Part shown: piece by piece, positions 56,430 through 64,000 of the stretch
Numbering within the stretch: position 1 is the first letter of the stretch
Layout: each line of letters begins with the position of its first letter
NCBI GenBank assembly: GCA_903813345.2
Contig: CAIIXF020000005.1
Location: forward strand, 36,399,375 to 36,463,374
Origin: Owenia fusiformis
Taxonomy: Eukaryota > Annelida > Polychaeta > Sabellida > Oweniidae
Reading direction: 5' to 3'
DNA length: 64,000 nucleotides
Program-made: the position numbers and the translations under genes
Notes under the pieces: model-generated
What the model saw: the letters and a program-made list of their open reading frames with translations, nothing else
Databases searched by the model: none
Told to the model about the DNA's origin: nothing

Positions 56430-59400
56430 GTGAGAAAAGTTTTCATTACAAATTTTTAGTTTCAGATTTTTTATGCAAACATTTGAAATAACGTAGAAAA
56501 TAGATTTCAATCGGATAAGAAAGGATCAGAGATGTTTGTAATTGGTGTTAGGATTCAGAAATACAATGTTGGATTGTCTGCTCTTGAATTCATACTTATC
56601 AGACATATAAATTAACCAAATCTCTGGAATTGGCTTATAACACCGATTTGGATGTTTGTTTTTCGTAAACCAGTAGATAACTTATTTTCAGCCGTTCTAC
56701 ATGTATGTGTGTGACTGTCAACTAAATGTCATTGGATGTTGCATTAATGGGTATAAGAACATAATTGCACTTCAAATTATCTCATTTAAAAAACTCAACT
56801 GTGATGTTTTGGTATCATACTGTGTTGAGCCCTTCGCTTTTATGAATATGGTTGAACTAGTTATTAAACCAAATATGACAGAATCAAACTGTTTACAATC
56901 TTATAGCCTAAAGGCAAAACACCACTAAAATTTTAAAATACAAATCTATTTCCTCAGGGGCTAACTATCCCAGGTCACATCCTTATAAAAAGTTCACTAC
57001 AATTCATTCATCGACAAAAATACCTTAATTAATTTCGAACCATAAAACCATAAGTATAGGTTGTTGTTAAGATAGTAGCCATGGTGATGAACGTTATGTG
57101 TCATAAGTTCTAGGGGTTATAGAGAAAAAGTACTAGGTATAAAACTGGGCGTGGCTGTCCAATCTAGAATAAGTCCATCACGGTGTGACACAACCCTTGG
57201 GCTCCACTTAAAACTTTATTCATGTTAATATGCCTCTTTTCTGCCCCTCACTTTACTGCACCCGTCCCTGGTAAATAATAATCACGTTCATCTATGCCTA
57301 GATATCCTGACCTCTTTGCTGTGTTGGTACTTCAAATGCATGTCACTCGTACTTTGTCTGTATGATGACATCGTTGGTTTTGACCAGAGCAAAGATGTGA
57401 AATATTACCATGAAGTGTCCTGGGGCTTTGTTTTAATTACTTCGCAACCAATTTATTACTTGAAAAAAGGAGTTAGTTGGTGACATATTGACTCGTTTGA
57501 CTTCTGAGTCTTGTGTGTATTCAACACCTGGAGTTAGTGATCATCATGAGCAACACTGGGCTCTGGTCTGTCCTTACTCGGTTTATGAACTAGGGAGACA
57601 CATCTTAGCTTTCCAATGGTAATCTGCATCTATTTGTATATAATATATGCCTCACTTTAAGCAACTTTTGTGATAAAATCACATTAAACTTCGAAAACAA
57701 CATAAAAGGAAAAAATCTGCAGCTGATAGTGTTTGATCCAAGCTTTGCATTATCCCCTTCATCTCCATCCATTTCTCTTCTTTTTTTGCAAAAAACAAAG
57801 AAATTGAGAGTTTAGACACAGGTTTACTATGAACAATATCAGATCCTGCAAGAAAGCATTTCTCAAATTCAATACAGGCTGACCTACTATGCAAATTGTG
57901 TATTTTGTCATTAGTCAAAGATGACATGACCAAAACTATGTTTGTTTACTCCAAGCAATCAAGGAGCAACTAATTGCTCTAGGTACTGTTAAAAAATGGA
58001 TGCAATGATATGCTGAGAATTTTAATTTTGCCGATATTGTAAATGAAGTTTTTAGTCATGATTTAACGTAGGAAGTTGGTATTGAGATCAATAACAGATC
58101 CCTTCTGTTTCAAGCTCTTGTTGTGAGAATTGTGAATGTTTAAATAAGCCTGCTGTTTAATCAAAATTCACTCTTTCTTTTTTAAAACAAAATATCTTTA
58201 TAAACACCTCTCGGTGAAACGACAAAGGATACTTTTGATTTAAAAGAAAGTCTCAAATGGAATACAGATGTGCCTTTTTCATGTATTTTGACCTGTTTTT
58301 TCTATCAATAGTTTTAAATTCATGTCTGGCAATTAAGAGTCAGTTTTAGTCAAATTATATATAATTAGTACTTATTTATGGTAACATGTATTTTAAATAT
58401 GTCTACCATCTAAATGATTAACCGATTAGATAGACTTAAATTGTAATTCAAAATAACTGCTATGCATGAATTATGTATGATTTACAGTTAACCTGAAATT
58501 TAACAAAATCCAAATTTTTCAATTTGGAATACCCTTTGAAAGACCTTGACCCACTCCATACTCTTTAAATTAAAGGCATGTGTTAGATCTAGTCTATATG
58601 CAATCAGACGACATTGCCAGAAAATCATAACAACATTATTTTATATTCAAACTAATAAAACACCATATAAGCTACATTTGAGATGATTGAGACCTGATCA
58701 GTTGTGTAAATTTCTCAGAGGGCAGTGTTGCTGGATGGTCTAGATCCAGGGTTATTATAGAAACTTTATATTATCAGTACAATTAAATAATAATACTGAG
58801 GAAGGATGGTATTATAATCCCATGATATATATTCACACCATCAGTCTTCTCATCTTGTTCCCGCATAATCAAATTCTCCAGTATTATTTTAGATGGTGTT
58901 TTACTGATACTGAACAGCTCAATTTTCCACTGCATTCTTTTGATGATAATTACATCATCCCACTGATCAACTGATTCTAAGGTAGCTCGCTGAAAAGGGG
59001 CTTCAGGGATAGGGTTGGCTATAACTCGATCTGTTTAGATAAATTAACTTGTACAGCTAACCTTCTCATGTTTTTGACTTCAGTATTTTTTTCACCAGGT
59101 TGAAAAGGAGATGTTCCTATCTTTTTAACTAAACACTGGTATGAGCCATGTTCTATGAATACTTGGTGAAATTCTAATTCTTATCTCATAAATGTGGGTG
59201 TCTTAGCAACTTAGTCAGTCAGGCTCCTACCTTGGGTATCATATCCTATGATGGGTTGTTAAAAATGGTAGAATACAATGTATGTCTAACCCTCAAATAG
59301 TCTTCTGTCAAGTCTTAATACAATGTTGCCATATTTTCTCACACATTGGTTGGGAAATGAAATGGTGAGGGGACTTAATTCAAGACCTATAGAGTATCCC

Positions 59401-59841
59401 TTTAATATTAAGGGTATTCTAAGCTTCCTCATGTTCTCGAGGCCGAAGGCTTAAAATTAGGAGTGGAGTGAAGGCTCCTTGCGGCTGTCTCTCCCCAGCT
59501 TCCCATCTCCACTATTCTCTCCCCAACACGATACATTTGGTCCTGCCACTCCAGTTGAGGAAATAATAATAGGGGTGGGGGAAAAGACTTCAAACCATGC
59601 AAGACTTGGAGGTGGTCACGATGGTGGGTTTCACTGTAGATGGTAAGTTGATCAGTAAGCAATGAAACAGTCATTTATCCTATCTCTTCTCTGCTTCCTT
59701 TACTCTTCAGCCAGATAGATCATGTAGACTCCATTACACTCTGGATTGATTGCAGTTTTAACGTCTTCTGCCTGAGGCTCTTTCTTAGTAGTATTCATAT
59801 CTTCTTATTTTGCAGATAACAGCTTATAGACTACAAAAATA

Positions 59842-59972
59842 TTATTGTGGGTCAAAAATATCATTATGGGTCGGAGATACCAATATGGGTCAAAGATATT
59901 ATGGGTGAGGTACCAATATGGGTCAAAAATATTATTATGGGGCAGAAATACCATTACGGGTCAGAAAAATAT
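59842..59972 (+). repeat. ~20-bp minisatellite
   Basis: About six degenerate units of the form ATATCATTATGGGTCAAAGA occur with variants such as TACCAATATGGGTCAAAGAT. The short open frame through it is repetitive and not a credible protein. Confidence 0.75.
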
Positions 59973-62900
59973 AGTATGTTCTTTCAAAAACCCATTTGCC
60001 TGAATAAGGAACAATACCAGGTTATCCTGAATTTCAGTCAAAGGTATTTAGTTTTAGTCTCAAGTTATATACATGTAGTAGGTATAGTTCAAAATAATAA
60101 GATATGAAAAACTGATAAACATTTTGGATCAAGTTGACAATTTTTTGCTTGTGTGCATGTTTTTAATGAGATTGAGATATTAACAGTTCCTTGATTGGTT
60201 GTCATCGTGTCAGATTCAAAATATTTTGACATTTTTCTGAAAAACATGAAAGGGGTAAGGTCTATGTCATATTTATTTCACCTTTTGATGACAGACTTCT
60301 CCATTGTTGTCAAGGTTACCATAAACTTTTAGGCAAAACTCATTATTATTTTGTCATTATTTTAATGGGAAACTGTTATAGTATAAGACTTGGGGCAAAA
60401 CATAGGTAAACCACCCACGTTTCTTAATTTTGGTTGCCTAGCTGAGAAGGTATAACCATGTAATCAAATATATTATTTAATTTTTATTGTGCAGTTTATT
60501 AGCAAAAAAATGTCATAAAGAAAAAATGAGACACCTATATGTGAAACTCATGCATGGAATAAATCTAGAAACGTAATATTGATAAATCCCAGTATTTATT
60601 GATATCAACTCAATTTGAAATTTCATCTTGTGTTCAGGATGTTAAAATGTGTTTCCTCACTATGATTGGGCCATTAATATATCCTAATTGCATATGATAT
60701 GTGAATTTAATTACCACTCAAGCCTGGAATATGACCATAGCCCCCAAGGGAGGGGAGGGTTTGTATGTATGTGGTGTAAAGTTATGGCATTTGCCAGGAG
60801 TCAGTGTGGTCTGGTGGAATCATTTAAAATTGAAATTGCTTGTTTGGTCATTTGATAAACTAGCAAGATTGAATGGTCAGATTGATACAGTATTATGAAA
60901 TGCCTCAAATTCAGGATATCTATCCTCTATTTATCTACTCCTGTCTTCTACATTGTATTTATTGTCTGTTTTTGTGGCGTTGCTTGTAAGTGTGTTTGGT
61001 AAGGACTATTTCAAGGTATATGTTAGTCACTTATATATAATTTTAATGTATGTTTGCAAGATTTTATTGTTCTTATCACCTATATGGAGTATTAGGTGTT
61101 ATCTCTTTGTTATGTCATTTTATGTGACTGACGTGTATACGGTGTATATGTGTACTTGCGTTTCCTTCATTTTTGTGATTCTTCAACTATTTATTCAGAC
61201 AGAAATTGAGATGTTTCCATGACAGTCTAATGCACAACCACAAGGAAATATGGCTATAGTTAGGTGAATGAATAGAGAATCTGCCCTGAGTTAAGACATT
61301 TTTGGGGGCTGTGCGTAAGAACAGATATTTAGATGAATGGCTTTATTATCTTTAGAGCAGGAAGTTTCTATTGTCCTCTGTAAGTGACCAGTAAATGGAA
61401 ATGACCCAACTCAATGGCCACATATTTGTTGTATTGGTCATCGTGCATTAATGAAAGTTGTAATCACTTCCTCTCAATATCAACTACTTTCTTAATAGAT
61501 ATGTGTAGATGTGTTTGTTATTTGTGGAATAGGGATTGAATCATGGTCAGTAAAGTGCAACAATTTGCAATTTTCAGTAGTTGAAATTCTCTTATTATCA
61601 TCCACAGTCATAATTTTTACCAGGTTCAGGATACAAGAAATTCAGATATTTCAATTAGAGAAGAAAAAAAAAATTGTTAGCCTGGCCAGAGAATGGTACC
61701 TGATCAGATGGTTTCACTTGTAACAAACAACCTGTTTAACAAGCATGTATCAACCTAGGTTTAACCCTCAAAGTCCATAAAATTCAAATGAAACCAGTAT
61801 CAAATTCTCATACAAGGTGAGATAAGGTCTAAAAGTGAAAGGGTTAACTTTGGAGGTTGAACATAAACATTCATTATCTCAGGCACCTGTCATTCTGAGA
61901 CATAAGAAGTGGACTTGTTCCTGATTAGGAGCACCAGGGGTCAGGGAATTGTAGAAAATGACTGACCCTAACCACCTTGGTCAGAGGGATATATATGAGA
62001 ACAGGACACTTGTTGATGTGATATTTTAGTTAAAATACATGGGAAATGTACTTTGAAATGTTATCCATATGAAATTTGTATAACCCCCATGTTTTCTATA
62101 AATCATACCAGACAGGTTGCTAGGTTTTGATCTTTAGCTAAATTATACAAAGTACTACCTCATGGTGGCCTATGGTGATATGGTTAAAAAAACTTTGAAT
62201 GCGCTACTGCTATCATTCATTGCTGTTTGTATGGATATGTCCAGAGAATATCTGATATGAAGCAGCATCCCTGTTGAAACAAAGATCCTGCCTAAAGCCA
62301 AATAGTAGCGCCATTTAGTGCTTGAAAAACAGGAAACTTAAATATGTATGTGGTTCATACTGAGTCATTTCTCATTTCTTTCGGAAAAGATTATTGAAGA
62401 CAAGTTGTATGAATCTGGTAAAAAATATGATTAAATTACAAAGATTTCTTTATGGAAAATGTCAAAAAGAAACCTGGGTAATCTGTTGTTGTATGCACGG
62501 AATTAAACTTGGATGATCCAAGATTAGGTGCCTCATCATCATGAATGGTTCACTCTACCAAGCTTATTTACTCATTTTCTCCCTAAAAGTTGAATGACAT
62601 TCTCAATTTTGTGGTATTTTATATAATTTAGTATGTGTAACTTGTGTTTGTGAAGTTCATTCCATGTGAATTCATTTTTTTTCATTCTATGTCACATCTC
62701 GTCACATGGAAAAACATGATATTTCATTTATAGGCTGAGGTGTACCTACATGGTTGATATGATAAGGCTATCTACCAAACCACTTATAAAATGACATGGA
62801 TATCATGTTTTAAAATGCAAAATACAGAGAATACGAGTAAAAATAGCGAGAAATAAAATAAATGAGCATTTGGCTGGTATTCTAAATTGTATAAAAATGC

Positions 62901-63583
62901 AAGAAATTCAACAACTTTATCCAATTTTTTGGGAGAAATTCCATGGAAACCGCGAGCAGACGGACAACTTAATTTTGGGTATGCTTCATTTAGGGCCCAT
63001 CTAGGCTCTAAAATCTGATGAGTCTTCCAGGGTTGGGTATTTATCAGCTAGGCAATGTTAGATTAAACCCAATGAATTGCATCATTGGCATATTTATAGC
63101 TCAGATATACAAAAAACGATCTTCTTAAAAGTAACATCAGTAGATGTTCAGTGTTTCTATCACAAATGTTTTCTGTCTATTCTGGATTTAAATCTAGTCT
63201 TGCATTCAATCTTTAGTTTGCCCCTTCCCCCCATTATCTCATTAATGCAGGTGGCCTGGGGAAATAGATATTAGGGAGGGGGCATAGGTTAGATGCAAAT
63301 CCTAGTTTACATTTTGCTTTCCTCAGAGCAGTAAAGCTTTATATAGACAGACTACCGTGCTGTTTGGTCACGATTCTACAAAAGAATGGCGTTATAGATG
63401 AGTGATGGTTTCCAGTTTCCTTGTTGCCATTTCTTGTTGGTTTAACGACTGTTAGAAGAAATGATGCATGTATTAAGGGGTCAATTGTTCAATTTCTCAC
63501 ATAATAATCTTGTTTACATTCTTAAAACTACTAACATTTTGAGTAATTGATAAAGAGTGTTGTACAGTTCTCATTTATAACTA

Positions 63584-63690
63584 CAGTAAAACCTGTGTAC
63601 ATTGAACATATAGAGTATGTGCGGATGAAGGGTGTCTACTAAAGACAAGTGTTCACTAGAGAGAGGTGTTCACTAAGACAGGTTTTACTG
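63584..63690. mobile_element. pogo/Tigger-like MITE, 107 bp
   Basis: CAGTAAAACCTG at the left and CAGGTTTTACTG at the right, flanked by TA on both sides. The interior has GGTGTTCACTA-type repeats. It belongs to the same family as 30471, 35691 and 36236. Confidence 0.82.
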
Positions 63691-64000
63691 TAGTATGAAT
63701 TTGGAGGCTTTGTTGTTCAGAGAGTGACTTAGTGGCATCATGATAAACCATGGTATTTTCTTCCATTTCAACATACTGGGCCCTTCTTGCCTTTCTTTGG
63801 CAAGAATAAAGATAGACAAGTCAAGGTGACTTTTCAAGACAGTTGCGAGGCAGAATGATATGATAATAGCAAGGTGCACCTTTGTGTATCTTGATCAATA
63901 GTGGTATGTGTATTTTCATAGAATTGAGTCTAGTTTTTACTGTTGTCCAGAAAATATTCTTCAAGACATAATTTCAAAGCCCTGAAAGGGTCATCACCTG

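Larger units (their letters stand above)
56430..64000 (+). other. Second intron of the PET-LIM gene (continues past the window)
   Basis: This stretch begins with the GTGAGA donor. It holds a minisatellite (59842-59972) and a pogo-like MITE (63584-63690) and otherwise no supportable exon. Confidence 0.45.

Noticed and set aside
60953-61222. Hydrophobic 89-aa ORF as a membrane protein gene
   Set aside because: AT-rich intronic sequence commonly yields Phe/Leu/Ile-rich frames; no homology or splice context supports it.

Overview
The window is AT-rich, intron-containing animal DNA. Gene structures are GT-AG spliced with small exons in large introns. The coding content (two cytochrome bc1 assembly microproteins, a TRPM8-channel-associated-factor/M60 protein, a cytosolic sulfotransferase, coatomer gamma and a PET-LIM type protein) and the density of fold-back and pogo-like MITEs point to a marine invertebrate bilaterian. 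A lophotrochozoan such as a mollusc is my best guess; that is inference, not proof.

Layout. 1-2141: no gene recognised. 2142-3084 (+): SMIM4/UQCC5. 3340-6057 (+): BRAWNIN/UQCC6, immediately downstream with no poly(A) signal between them. 6326-8438 (+): single-exon TCAF-like M60 gluzincin broken by one frameshift in a T run. 8819-9430: fold-back MITE. 9468-29662: complete 20.2 kb Ty3/gypsy LTR retrotransposon on the minus strand, flanked by a 4-bp ATAG target duplication. Its LTRs are 5505 bp each, look identical, and are built mostly of 65-bp tandem repeats. It carries one intact 2752-aa gag-pol ORF with an unusual ~550-aa C-terminal extension. 30996-35466 (+): seven-exon sulfotransferase whose catalytic-histidine position reads Asn. 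36384-46492 (-): complete 16-exon coatomer gamma subunit gene with a 15-nt microexon and a GC-AG intron. 46493-49566: intergenic DNA with promoters and a fold-back element. 49567 to the right edge (+): first two coding exons of a testin/prickle-like PET-LIM gene, separated by a 6.7 kb intron; the rest lies beyond the window.

The most unusual signals are: (1) three tiny 23-33 bp palindromic insertions with CATGGG...CCCATG tips, each flanked by a 7-bp direct repeat, two with the empty site preserved in the opposite arm of the host inverted repeat, plus a 552-bp relative flanked by 17-bp direct repeats; (2) physical linkage of two separate complex III assembly microproteins; (3) a giant-LTR retrotransposon whose predicted RNA leader would carry 42 tandem hairpins; (4) a sulfotransferase with substituted active-site residues. 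All calls were made by reading the sequence; no database search was run.
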